Positions 20,646 to 32,600 of a stretch of 64,000 nt of DNA are shown in pieces (position 1 is the first letter of the stretch; each line of letters opens with the position of its first letter). The DNA is from Epiperipatus broadwayi (Eukaryota; Onychophora; Udeonychophora; Euonychophora; Peripatidae). Under the pieces are notes generated by a model. It ran no database searches, was not told the origin of the DNA, and saw only the letters and a list, made by a program, of their open reading frames with translations. Where the stretch lies: assembly GCA_028023455.1 (NCBI GenBank), contig JAQFVV010000023.1, positions 930,001 to 994,000 of the forward strand. Reading direction: 5' to 3'. The translations under genes and the position numbers were made by a program.

Positions 20646-22060
20646 TAAATTCCCATAACTAACAAATATATCTATCAGTTTGAAATTTATACACATATTG
20701 CATTAATACAAACATATATTCAAATACAAACATGATTTCATTACAATTACATTATGTATGACATTATGTGGTCACTGATAATTAAACTGACATATATAAA
20801 AATTAATTTTAAAATACAAGCTTTTTCTAACTTTTCTAAATAAAATTAGGACATTACACTCTTGAAAAAGTTCATGATGAATAAGTATAACATTGGCATA
20901 TGACAGGATGTAAATTGTCAGACTCATATATGATTAATTCAGAAATAATGAATATAAAATTTTTAAAAAAAATCATGATTTTTTTTTTTAATATTATTTT
21001 AATAAATAAGTTGTACATATTCAGGACTAAATTATTTAAGCTTTGCTTTAATCAATGTAAAATAAAATTTCATTATAAAAATATGAAAAAATAAACAAAC
21101 TAATACTTCAACTAGAGACTATCATTTTTATTGATCTTTTAATCATTATGCATCCATGCTAAAAATAGTCAAAAATCAGAAATGATTCTATGTTTCTTTA
21201 TAGAAATCAGTGGTCATTGGTTCTTATATAAACACTGGAGTATTGCAGCACTTGCAGAAAAAATTATTAAATTTGTGCTTGAAATGCATAATTTTTAAAA
21301 TGGCTTTTAAAAAGATTTTAAACAATGCTTGAGATTCTATCCAAAGAAGCTGCTAATTACGGCAGTGCCAGAAATGTCATATTTGGCAAATTTCAACAAG
21401 TTCAGTCAAGATTCATTTGCTTTTATCAATGCAAGTAATTAACACCATTAGAACTGCTTGCTGCTGCAGAGTCAGTAATTATTTGAGCATGGTATGTTTA
21501 TCTATTCTGGTTTCTCTTCAGAGTGAATAAATTTTTGTTTTAATTTAGAATGACCAATAAAATATTGTTTTTTTCTTATACTTAACATTTATAAATTAAC
21601 ATATATTTATTAGAGAAAAATATAACAAAATAATAGAAGAAATATTATTTTAAGTATTTATCATAATGGGTATTAGTGTTGAATATATAAAAAAAATTAT
21701 ATTTTCCCAATCAACATTACATGAAAAAATCTACTCCAGATATTATTATTTGTCAACCAGCAGTTACTAAAAATAAAATGATTATGTGATTGTGAAATTA
21801 GAAATGCTCTGTTTTGTTTTCCTTTGCGTATTTTTGATGGCAATTATAAAGCATAACCTGTTTAAAAATTTCATAGGCTGCCATTGATAGAAATCTTAAT
21901 ATATGAAATTACCAACTTAAAAAAAGCACAGTTTGATTTAAAAAAAAAATAATTTCACATCAAGCTGACTTCCACATACAAAAATATAAATGTACTTACT
22001 AGTAAAAAAAATCTGATTACTATAAATTTCTAAAAAATAACTTTCTTTTTATTAAAAAAA
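20646..22060. other. No recognisable gene
   Basis: A/T-rich; the only ORF above 60 codons (20900-21094) is Lys/Ile/Phe-rich from composition alone. Confidence 0.55.
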
Positions 22061-22063
22061 AAT

Positions 22064-22223
22064 TAAATTGGTAAAATGCAAAGAACTTTAAATGACATTA
22101 AAATAAACAGGAATATACAAAAATTGAAAAAAATATGGAAATATAAATTGGTAAAATGCAAAGAACTTTAAATGACATTAAAATAAACAGGAATATACAA
22201 AAATTGAAAAAAATATGGAAATA
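22064..22223. repeat. Perfect 80-bp tandem duplication
   Basis: Positions 22064-22143 and 22144-22223 are identical over the whole unit, beginning TAAATTGGTAAAATGCAAAG. The lack of divergence points to a very recent duplication or an assembly artefact. Confidence 0.93.
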
Positions 22224-22995
22224 TAAATGACTTTTTAAAAAAGAGAATATTAAATGTGATAAAACATATATAACAAGAAAAGGGAGTATAAATATTTTCA
22301 AAAATGAATGGTAAAGGATTGCAAATTTAATTTTTTTTTTTTTTTTAGAAAAAATTAGTTTGTTACTTAGATGCAATTCACATACACTCATTTTATTTAT
22401 ACAAACCTTTAAATAAAAATAAATAATACTTGTATAAGTAATCTATTATAATTTTTAAAAAAATAGTCCAATAGAAAACTAGTAGATAAAATATGATAGA
22501 TTTAAATCAGTCATTCATTTATGAATTACCTAATCAAGTAAAAATTATTTAAGATAATTTGAAAAAAAAAAGAAGTGAGATTGTAATAGCGTTATAAAAA
22601 TATATAAAATAAAATGAGTGAGATTAAATATGAGTGAGAGTTTATATTTATATGAAATGAATGCTTTAAGAATTTTACAAAAGGTATAGTAAAATAGCAT
22701 CACAAAACATTTCAGTTAAAACATTAAAATCATCTATTAATATTCAATCTTGCAGTAAAAAAAAAAAAAATCACATAACTACTTTATTTTTACAATCACT
22801 TTTAATATTAGATACAGCTTATTTCAGATATTATAGTTTTGATCATTTATTTTAAATTAAAACCCCAAATAATGGCTTCTATAGTTAATAAATCATAGAG
22901 AAGAAATGAAAAATATAAAAATTTAATTTTGAAATAAGAAATAAGAAAGAATATGAATTGAAGTGTTATTGTGTTAATAACAACTCAACACTAGA

Positions 22996-23876
22996 GGGTA
23001 CTGTGGTATTAGAGCTGCGATATGAAGAATTATAATCGTTTAATCATTAAATTAATTAGGTTATTAAATCAAAAACATATTTTAAAATCTACATTAAAAA
23101 AAAAAAACATGTTTAACAAAAAAAATATGAAAAGCATTAATGTGAAGAATAATTAAAATGCATATTTAAATCAAATTGAGTGTGTGTTTGCACGTGCATA
23201 TTCTGCATAATCTATTTTAATACATTGTACAGGCTTACACTTGCATTTATATATGTAATATATGCGGGATTCGAAGTCAGACTTTCATATGACCTACAAC
23301 TCTCAGTGTCATCTTATATTGCTGACTCACCTGATCACACACAAGTTGAAAAGATAAATAATCACCAATGTACATATTTCATGCTAAACCAGCACTCATC
23401 AGTTGGTTCAGATTACCATCTCCACACATATATACAATTAATACTCAGCTTTATATTAAGATAACCAATCTTCATACTTTAATGAGTGCTGTTTTAGCAC
23501 AAAATATGTATATTGATGACTATTTATCTTTTCAACATGTATGTGATCAGGTGAGTCAGCAATATAAGATGGCACTGAAAGTTGTAGGTCGTGTGAAAGT
23601 CTGACTTCGAATCACATATATAAATGCAGGTATAAGCCTGTACAATATATTAAAATAGATTATGCAGAATATGCACGTGCAAACACACACTCAATTTGAT
23701 TTAAACATGCATTTTAACTATTCTTCACATTAATGCTTTTCATATTTTTTTTTTTTAAATTGTTTTTTTTTTTTTAAATGTAGATTTAAAAATATGTTTT
23801 TGATTTAATAATCTAATTAATTTAATGATTAAACGATTATAATTCTTCATGTCGCAGCTCTAATACCACAGTACCC
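22996..23876. mobile_element. Palindromic hammerhead element F1-1, 881 bp, with TSD
   Basis: Termini GGGTACTGTGGTATTAGAGC and its complement; the arms (22996-23400 and 23490-23876) are inverted copies over nearly 400 bp, so the element is one large hairpin. ACTAGA at 22990-22995 is repeated at 23877-23882; the neighbouring unit reads AACACTAGAGTGATAAC uninterrupted, which is the empty site. Hammerhead motifs sit near the centre, one per arm. Each arm also has a tRNA B-box-like word (GACTTCGAATCAC near 23600 and the complement near 23270). Open frames at 23180-23464 and 23368-23604 are by-products. Confidence 0.9.
23362..23413 (-). ncRNA. Hammerhead ribozyme motif, family 1, in palindrome
   Basis: Minus strand: CTGATGA (23397-23403), stem II GTGCT/AGCAT with loop GGTTT, GAAA, A/T-rich stem III ATATGTAC with an A-C mismatch at the closing pair, then A17 and stem I TTGG pairing with CCAA. 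The core is intact; the closing base pair next to the cleavage site is lost. The opposite arm (about 23482-23520) has lost CTG of the core and G12. Confidence 0.65.
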
Positions 23877-24692
23877 ACTAGAGTGATAACATTATATATT
23901 ACATGCAATATTTTCTCCAACTAAAGTATTTTACAAAAGTTACAGTAAAATAGCATCACAAAACATGAGAGTTAAAACATTCAAATCATCTATTAATATT
24001 CAATAGTGCAGTAATAAAAAAAAAAAAAAAATCACATGACTATTTTATTTTTACAATCACTTTCATGACTACTTTATTTATTTTTACAATCACTTTTAAT
24101 ATTAGTTACAGCTTATTTCAGATAATACTATAGTTTTGATCATTTATTTTAATTTAAAACCCTAAATAATGGTTTCTATAGTTAATACATCATAGAGAAG
24201 AAATGAAAAATATAAACTTAAATTTGAAATAAGAAAGAATATGAATTGAAGTGTTATTGTGTTAATAACAACACAACACTAGAGTGATAACATTATATAT
24301 TACATACAATTGGCTAAAACTACTAAATTCTAAATAAAGTATTTTTTTTTTTATGTTTTAAAAAAATAATAGTTTTATTTTTACATGAAATTAAGAACAT
24401 TGCCCTGTTAAGATACATCTATTTACTTATATTTATTTCCTTCATTAGCTTTATTAAAAAAATAAAAATAAAATAGTATTTTTAATCCTCCTGTGATTCA
24501 AATACATAATAAATCTTAAAACTTCTTTATTATTACAACATTCAAATCTGTTATTATTATTATTATTTTTTTTTAAAAAAAAACTTTTTAAAATATTTTG
24601 AAGAACTAAAACTACCTTGATGAATACTCAAAAATTATCATAAGTAACTAACTATTGACAAAACTTTTAACTATTAATTTCACTATACTTAC

Positions 24693-24869
24693 CTTTCTAC
24701 AATATTCCAATATGGCCAATTTGTTTTCTAAGCATATAGCTTTCTTGTTGGTATCTGTTACCCAATGTCCTGATTTATCCATATATTGATTTATGTGGCC
24801 ACATTGCATGGCAATTTGAGGTTCAAAGTGAGGTGCTGAGGTGGCGTATAGATATGTACTAGCCAATGA
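24693..24869 (-). CDS. Appl: Internal exon of amyloid-precursor-like protein (E1 domain start)
   Basis: A 177-bp (59-codon) exon on the minus strand. Acceptor: an A-tract on the plus strand gives a polypyrimidine run ending CAG just before 24869; donor: AAG/GTAAGT at 24693/24692. Both ends are phase 0. The product holds HFEPQIAMQCGHINQYM, GHWVTD, KAICL and LAILEYCRK, matching the growth-factor-like subdomain of the APP/APPL ectodomain E1, with the conserved EPQIA entry, two cysteines, and an exon end where family members continue with VYP. APPL proteins are single-pass neuronal membrane proteins. The preceding signal-peptide exon and the following E1 exons are not visible here. A Tigger-like element starts 77 bp upstream of the acceptor. 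The only host exon I can support. Confidence 0.88.
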
Positions 24870-24945
24870 CTGAAAAAAAAGAGAAAAAAAATACATTAAA
24901 AAATTATTTACCAATGAATTAAATTTTTTTACAAACAATTAAATA

Positions 24946-27900
24946 CACCTGGGTCTTGTTTTATGCGGTAGATAGGTTCCACAAAAAACACTCATAAAAA
25001 AAATCGCACAAAAATAGACTTAACTTACATTGAAACCTGTGGGATATGTTCCATAATTTTCAAAAATCACATAAAAACAAAGTAAAAACATAAAATTATT
25101 TAAAATTCACATTAAAAAAATAAGGAAATAAAGTATGACTAATAAAAAATTGATACAAGACTAACTTTTTTTACTTTTTTTATTAACTATTTAATTTTAT
25201 TCAAAACAATATGTTTTTATGCGTAATTTATTTTACATTTTTTCAAACATATTTTAATCATTATCACTATTTGACAATATGTAGATATGTTTGAGAACTG
25301 ATAAGAAATCAGATTCGTCACAAGAGGAAATACAATTAGCGCCAACTTCAGTCTCATGTTATGTTTAATAAGTGCATCAACTGAAAATTTTCCTTCATGG
25401 CTTCACGTTGCTCTTAAAGTCATTATTGTAGCGAATTAACGGTCTTTTTAAAGCTTAAAATATATTGTAAGACGCTGTTGTTGCTGTTCGTTTTGAACCA
25501 AAGGGAGCGCTTGACATTCAAAATGAAAATGTATATTTTAGAATATTTTTCCCATATTTTTTTTTACATATTATAAATTATTTTGATAAAATCTGCTGAA
25601 AATATAATTATTTTGGAAGAATAGTTAACATTTTCATAAAAATTCTTTACTTTTACACGAATGTAAATTGAGAAAAAAATCAACGATATATGCAGCATTT
25701 TCTAATAGGTTACGAACATTCTTTTTAGATTCTCCACTATATAATATTTTTATAATTATAAATAAAAAATTTTTTTGAAAAAACTTTCATTCATTTTCAT
25801 AATCTGACAAATTATTAATTTCCTTTTTACAAACAAATCTAATATTAAAAGACTAATATATTTTTACTACTGATTCTGTAATTGAACCAATCAAAAGTTT
25901 AAAACTTTAATTCACTCAGCCAATAAAAAAAATTTTCAGTCTAAAAGTTAATGGTTTTCTGTCGACAATGTAACCGGCGATTAAGCTTTGAGACGATTTT
26001 ACTAATTGTTTATGAAGCTCGCGATATCCAGACATACAACTACATATTTAGCTTTCATTGGAATTTAAGAGCTCATTCATAATTCATGTTTTTAATAAGA
26101 AAATGAATGTCCAACTGATTAGAAAGTTGAAGACTTTCTCGTACCATTTTTGTTGTGAAATGAACAGGTTCCAATTTTATTTCATTATCTTTTTCTAAAT
26201 CTTCTACAGTATCTAAATTTATTGCCAAAACTTTTTCCAACAGGCATTACCTTTTGTGACCTATAGACGCGCAATGACGCTTGAAAAATAAGTTTCCAAT
26301 TTCGACCGCAATAGCGTGCAAACCGTATACGTCACAGTTACGCTTTTTTTCTTTCTCTCCGCCATTTTTCTATCTTTTTGTACATCTAAAAATTTTTTCT
26401 GTGCGATGAAAATTAGATTTTTTATAGCAATTTTTGTAAAGTACATTATTAAAATTTTGTAAATTTTTTTTCTTTCTAGATTTTATCAACGGATAAAAAA
26501 AATATACGGAGAAAACAATTATTTTCGCCGCTGAACGTAATTTTGATTCTGACGAACTTTTCTGTTGATGTGTTTGATTTTGAGGTTTCGTATTCCCCAT
26601 TACCCGTAAGTATTCAACATTCATCATCATCATCTCCCACTGATATATAATAATTGCTTGTAATTCCTTTGGGTTATTTATTTTATTTTATTTACTGTTT
26701 TTATTCATTTCATTGTAGATAAGTTTTTATTCATTTTATAGCATACTTTGCTATTATGGTTTGCTATGTAATAATGCATAATTTAGCTCACCCTTACCCT
26801 CATGATATTCCAATAATATAGTAATTATTTTTTACATGCATAACTTAGAATTTACTACGTTTTTATTCATTTCATTGTAGATAACTTTTTATTCATTTTA
26901 TAGCATACTTTGCAGATAACTTTTTATTCATTTTATAGCATACTTTGCTATTATGGTTTCCTATGTAATAATGCATAATTTAGCTCACCCTTACCCTCAT
27001 GATATTCCAATAATGTAGTAATTATTTTTTACATGCATAACTTAGAATTTACTACATTTTTATTCGTTTCATTATAGATAACTTTTTATTCATTTGATAG
27101 CATACTTTGCTATTATGGTTTCCTATGTAATAATGCATAATTTAGCTCACCCTTACCCTCATGATATTCCAATAATGTAGTAATTATTTTTTACATGCAT
27201 AACTTAGAATTTACTACATTTTTATTCGTTTCATTATAGATAACTTTTTATTCATTTGATAGCATACTTTGCTATTATGGTTTCCTATGTAATAATGCAT
27301 AATTTAGCTCACCCTTACCCTCATGATATTCCAATAATGTAGTAATTATTTTTTACATGCATAACTTAGAATTTACTACGTTTTTATTCATTTCATTGTA
27401 GATAACTTTTTATTCATTTTATAGCATACTTTGCTATCATGGTTTCCTATGTAATAATGCATAATTTAGCTCACCCTTACCCTCATGATATTCCAATAAT
27501 GTAGTAATTATTTTTTACATGCATAACTTAGAATTTACTACGTTTTTATTCATTTCATTGTAGATAACTTTTTATTCATTTTATAGCATACTTTGCTATT
27601 ATGGTTTCCTATGTAATAATGCATAATTTAGCCCATGATTTTTCAATAATATAGTAATTATTTTTTATCCCCATAACTTACACTTTACTAAAGTTATTAC
27701 TGTTATTTTTTTTTTGATCCACACTAAAACCTTGCATTTCTAATCCACACAAAACCTTGCATTTCTAATAGATATCCCGCATAGAGGGCCTAGAAAAACA
27801 ACTGCTTGCAAAAATTGAACATATAGGGTGGTTAGTAAAAAAACGAAACTGAAATTGTCACATTCTGCCACATTACACCAACAATCTGTAACTCAGGTAG

Positions 27901-28411
27901 GTCATGTTATATATTATTTTTTTCTGCATTTTATGATGAATGTGATGAAGCTGTCTATGAAATTGTCATTTTAGGCTATACCTTTCAAAATTGAGAGTTT
28001 GTGAACCAATGTAAAAATAAAGATTTTAAAAATGTGAAAAATATCATTTTTTTTTAATTATTTTTTGTGGTAATGACTACTTTATCAGCTTTATAACATT
28101 CTTTCATATTTGCACTTTATAAAAATGTATATATATATATTTATTTATTGTAATAAATTAGACATTTTATTTAAAATTGTAGGTCCTGTAATTTTTTTTG
28201 GGAATTAAAAATGGCCGTTCAGGTCTCTAAGGGTTAAAGTATATAAAATATAATGTGCATATATAAAACAGGGAAATCTCGATTTTAAGTGAAATATGAA
28301 TTTCTTTATCACATAAAAAAAAAAAATGCATAAAAAGATATTAAGAAAAAACATGAATCGCATAACTTCAAAATTGCATTTAAAAAATCCACATAAAATG
28401 AGACCCAGGTG
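24946..28411 (-). mobile_element. Tigger/pogo-like DNA transposon, 3466 bp, degenerate
   Basis: Ends CACCTGGGTCT and complement AGACCCAGGTG are flanked by TA on both sides (24944-24945 and 28412-28413), the duplication used by Tc1/mariner/pogo elements. Subterminal sequence (TAGATAGGTTCC, ATCGCACAAAAATAGA) is shared with the 33883-34845 copy. Minus-strand pieces near 26090-26240 read LDTVEDLEKDNEI and FTTKMVRESLQLSNQLDIHFL and may be the acidic C-terminal part of a transposase, but stops are many. A 162-bp satellite occupies 26690-27700. It lies in the Appl intron close to the exon's 3' splice site. Confidence 0.8.
26690..27700. repeat. 162-bp tandem satellite, about six units
   Basis: The word GCTCACCCTTACCC occurs at 26786, 26983, 27145, 27307 and 27469, and a decayed form at 27631. 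Spacings are 197, 162, 162, 162 and 162; the first is longer because a 37-bp piece (GATAACTTTTTATTC... near 26880-26950) is itself doubled. Units are nearly identical in the middle and diverge at the edges, as expected from unequal exchange. Non-coding. Confidence 0.95.
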
Positions 28412-30080
28412 TATAAAACAAACAAAAAAAGTATTCCAACACTTAGAATTATAATCATTGAAGCAATTATCAAAAAACAAAGTACTAAAACATTTTTATT
28501 TAAAATATGTAATCAATACATAAACAGGTTGAATATTATTATTCCAAAATTAAGAAATTTTACATATTTGAGTAAAATCATTTACGTAATTATATGATTA
28601 AAATTTTTCTTGTATTTTTTATAATTAAAAAAAAAATTTAAATAGCATTAACTGAACAAAATCAAACAATTAATTAACTAAATTAAATGTAATTTATTAG
28701 TATAATTTATTAAATATACTTTATTGGCTAGCATTGCTAAAAAAAGATTAATTAAAAAATGCATATGTGACAAAAAATATAATAGTGAAAGTAGCATTTT
28801 ATTTGTGTTTTTTCAATAACTATGATTTTTGAATATATATGCTGACATAAAAGTGATGATTTAACATCACTGTTTTTCTGTTGCCACTTTGACAATAAAT
28901 GTTTATTGCAAAATTGCAAACTTTTTTTAAATTTAATAAATAATTAAGATTAACAATAGTTAAACTATTACTATTTGGCAAATACATTTCAATTGTAATC
29001 TTACAAACATTTGCTTTGTCATGAGGATGACTACAAAACTGAGCAGATATTATAAGATTATGATGTTTTTCTGTTCCACTTATTTTAAGGATAAGTGCAT
29101 AGAATTATAGAATTGCAAACTTTTTTGCTATATATTTCAAATACTGTTGAAAATCAATATGTATTACAGATATTCATATAATATATGAATAAGTATATTT
29201 AAGCTAATATTTAATAGTTCAATTTTTCCATAAAGGACTGTATATATTTTTGCCACATGTTCAAACATTAAAAATTTTCAAATTTTTATGTGTTTCAAAA
29301 TAACAATATTCAATTTTTATAAACTCTAATAAAATTCTTGATGACTTTTATTCCCAAGACTTAAGAACTCTCTCTCTATTAAGTAAAATTCGTGATCACT
29401 TTTATTTTTAAGACTAAAGTACATATTTCAGCAAAAATCACAGCTACAATATTGCCAACTGTAAATAATGAGTACTTATTCTTTGGTATAAAAGTGAAAT
29501 TTTACTTTTTATTTTTCATCAATTTCATGTATAGATAAAACCTCACACATATTGTAGAAGCTGTTGTATGCGCATCTTTAAATTTCTGAAAAAAATTTAT
29601 AATTAATAGTGCAGATAATTTTTTTTCCATAAACAGATAGTAAATTGAACATTAGGGATTTTTCTTTCTACAGCAAATTTACAAAATGTTATTTTAAACC
29701 CATCACCAACTTTTCCATTAGACAACCTTAAATTTGTGATACAAATGTAATTTTTTCTCTCTATAATGAAGCGGTAAAATCTGTTATACATATTTTGCTC
29801 CACTGTCTGGTGAGGGGTTCAAATCCATTTACATACTTGTTAATCACTAGGGAGTGCAAGTACACAAATATATGCAAGTATCCCCCCCCCCTTTTTTGTA
29901 AGTAAAACATTAATTTTGAGTAAAGAATATTAGTTTTAATTCGGAAATATTTAAATTTCCACTACCGTAAATAGTTGTGTATGTGCGTGTATGTATCACA
30001 GAAAGCTAAAAATATTGTAAATCATATTTCATTTTATTAAATACTTTATATTTTTTTCATTTATAATTTGTGTATTTTAT
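28412..30080. other. No recognisable gene
   Basis: A/T-rich intronic sequence. ORFs at 28409-28597 and 29603-29803 have no family resemblance or splice context. Confidence 0.55.
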
Positions 30081-30100
30081 TAAGCTGAAGTAATATCAGA

Positions 30101-30113
30101 GAAAGTTCTAGAG
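30101..30113. promoter_or_regulatory. Heat-shock element, distal
   Basis: GAAAGTTCTAGAG fits alternating nGAAn units: GAA (30101-30103), TTC (30106-30108), GAg (30111-30113) at exact 5-base spacing. Another partial match, CTCTAGAACTT, lies near 30267-30277. Both are upstream of the strong element at 30376. Confidence 0.6.
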
Positions 30114-30375
30114 AGTAATTAACATAACTTAGATTCATAAACAAAAGAACGTACCTTGTTTAATTTTAAAATGTTATTAGTAAAGTAGATTTATTTTAAA
30201 ATCCCAACATTAATGGAAAATATATATTGTGAATTTATTTCCAAACTACAAATAGATTAAACAATACTCTAGAACTTATCGCGTTGTCATCTTTAAAGAT
30301 GTAAGTCTTAAACAAAGGATAAGTGCAGTCAGGCCAGTTAATACACATCCGGGCCTCACCAGCAGCTAGGAAATA

Positions 30376-30393
30376 GAAGTTTCTAGAAGGTTT
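30376..30393 (+). promoter_or_regulatory. Heat-shock element, proximal, four alternating units
   Basis: GAAGTTTCTAGAAGGTTT: GAA (30376-30378), TTC (30381-30383), GAA (30386-30388), TTt (30391-30393), three perfect and one near-perfect unit in strict 5-base register. This is the binding pattern of trimeric heat-shock factor. It ends 8 bases before a TATA box, the layout of insect hsp promoters. Confidence 0.75.
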
Positions 30394-30401
30394 TGGTGGC
30401 A

Positions 30402-30436
30402 TATAAATACAGCTAAAATTCTATGCTAGGCACTCT
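30402..30436 (+). promoter_or_regulatory. TATA box and probable start site
   Basis: TATAAATA at 30402-30409, preceded directly by the heat-shock element. An initiator-like GCACTCT at 30430-30436 places the start near A30432, 30 bases downstream, the standard distance. The first ATG (30463) opens a frame of only 8 codons. Confidence 0.65.
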
Positions 30437-32600
30437 TTGCTTTTATTTCAGGTGTTGCAGAATGAATCTACGTCACTCAAAATTTTAACTATGACTTCTG
30501 AATAGAGGGAAGAAATTTGCTTTCATGATCTTTTAAAGATCGACACCATGCCACTATTCTATTGCCACTTAAGACTGCTGTAATGAAATGCTAATCTAAT
30601 TCTACAAAGAAGCTAACCATTATTTTTCCAAACACATTCCCGACCATGTTTTTCCATGCTTATTTTTCCATATGCGTCAACCCGTACAGCCATCAAGTCG
30701 TTACATAACAAAAGATAATCCCGTTCGAACCACTAATATGAACTCTTAAAACCATTTATGTAATTTGTTAAGTTATTTAAAATATAAATGTAACTCTCTG
30801 TCTATTTAATAACCGGCGAAGTAGTGCCGATTATCATAACTTTAATAAATTAATGACTTTCTCTTTCCCTCAGTAAAATATAATGCACGAATCTATAAAT
30901 TTATTCTCTAAATGATCTTATTTTAATTCTCCATCCCACTATTATGGGATCTCAAATATTTAAATGTAATTTTTCTTACTAAACTCAAAGTTTGCTTGAT
31001 TGAATAATATTACTAAATTGTTTTATGTACTTAATGGCAGATTATATGCTATTGATTTAGTGAACCTTATAATTATGTAAAGTAAAGCTTAATGACCTTA
31101 CCACTTCTTATAATCAGTCATTTGCATCTCCCTTCATCCAGCATGATAATTTTATTATGTAATTAAACTCGTTAAGCGAATTAATATTTGTTTAATAAAG
31201 GGAACAACATATTCCCTCTTTTATTGTTTGACTTTCTAACTAGTATTTAACATCATTTGTGCACCTTTAAGGATGGGTTAAATTTTGTCATGTCATTAAG
31301 CTAGATTTCATTAATTTATGAGGTCCTTAGTTAACATATCAGAATCATTACGGATCTGATTCCTATTAGTGTTGCTTACCCTTGATAAGAAAATAAAATT
31401 CGTATATCTTGCTTTGTCAAACTAATACCCGAAGGTCCTGGATCATTTCTTAAGGCATATCTCTAAATGGAGTTTGGAAGCACCGACTTCAGGATACTGT
31501 CCGGTTTTAATTAGGCTCTACACGGAATAACATCGGGAAATCCCGAACCAGAAATCCCTATCAACCGTTGATACCGCCCTGTCATAAGGGCAGGGGAGTT
31601 TCCCACGAACATAAATTTGATGAAGCTTTTCATCATAAGACGGACTTAATCTTTCTGGTGTTATCATGTAGGTCAGCACCGCAATTATTAATTTTTTATA
31701 TTGCCTGATTCTCAATCTATAAGTCGTAATGCTGTGATTTTTCCTATTCTTTCTTTTTATATCATTTTCTACGTTAGAAAGGTCATTTCAAAGCTTATTT
31801 AAGCTATCTGCCCCCTCATTAAACAATCTTTAGGTATGCTAATCAATAACTTTCAGTAAATTCTGTCAAATCAGAATGATTTGATAAAATACGCAAATAA
31901 CCATTTTTGTCTTTAAATGATTGATGAAGTATAATTAATGACTGAGTAAACTTTGTAATTTATACTGTTTTAATGAATAGTTAAAAGACTGAAATGGAAT
32001 TATGTAAATCAATTTCCATTTATCTGTATTTGTTAAGGTCATCTATTTTTTATTAAATTAATCATAGCGTTCAAACTCTATAAAGTCACTGTAAATTTGA
32101 TACTTCCTTCCATTAGCATATTAAGCCGTATCGTCTTGATTATCTATGAACTTTTATTCATTTATATAACTTGTATTTGCATATTCTTTAATCATTAATC
32201 TATGTTCTAATATGTAATCTATTAGAGTACGCAAATCACTGTTAATAATTACGTGAAACCCAGATGCTATTAATTATGACATGTAAATAGATTCACCAGT
32301 GCATTTATTAAATTATTTAATCCTTATTTGTTTGCTCAATTTTTAACTAATTATTATTAATAAATTATTAACATTTCATAATCAGTATTTAAGTGTTTTA
32401 TCTCGTGTTTTATGTGTACACATTGTTAATTAGATTACGTTATATATAACTCGCATTCCATTGATCTTAAGCCAATCTATTACTGTATTAATGATTCTTA
32501 ATGAAAGTAATATACTCATAGGCTAACACATCCTGTTAGGGGTTCGAAGTCATGTCCGATGTGTCTCCGGGACTGGAATAAATAAATTCAATCTGTTATC
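30432..32600 (+). ncRNA. Possible heat-inducible non-coding transcript
   Basis: Downstream of the promoter, about 2.2 kb stands out from the rest of the window: few homopolymer runs, more balanced base use, and no ORF over about 65 codons on either strand. It ends loosely around AATAAATAAATTC (32577-32589), a possible poly(A) signal. Candidates are a heat-shock long non-coding RNA, a first non-coding exon of a nested or alternative Appl transcript, or a solo LTR of a heat-responsive retroelement; I could not find TG..CA ends with a duplication. Extent and existence of the RNA are inference. Confidence 0.35.

Larger units (their letters stand above)
22672..24345. repeat. Tandem duplicated segment interrupted by a palindromic element
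   Basis: Unit 1 is 22672-22995 plus 23883-23927; unit 2 is 23928 to about 24340. Both run from TTACAAAAG through AGTAAAATAGCATCACAAAACAT, a poly-A tract and AAGTGTTATTGTGTTAATAA to GTGATAACATTATATATTAC. Unit 2 has an extra internal duplication of about 35 bp (near 24050-24090). Unit 1 was split by the 22996-23876 element, so unit 2 preserves the empty site. Confidence 0.9.
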
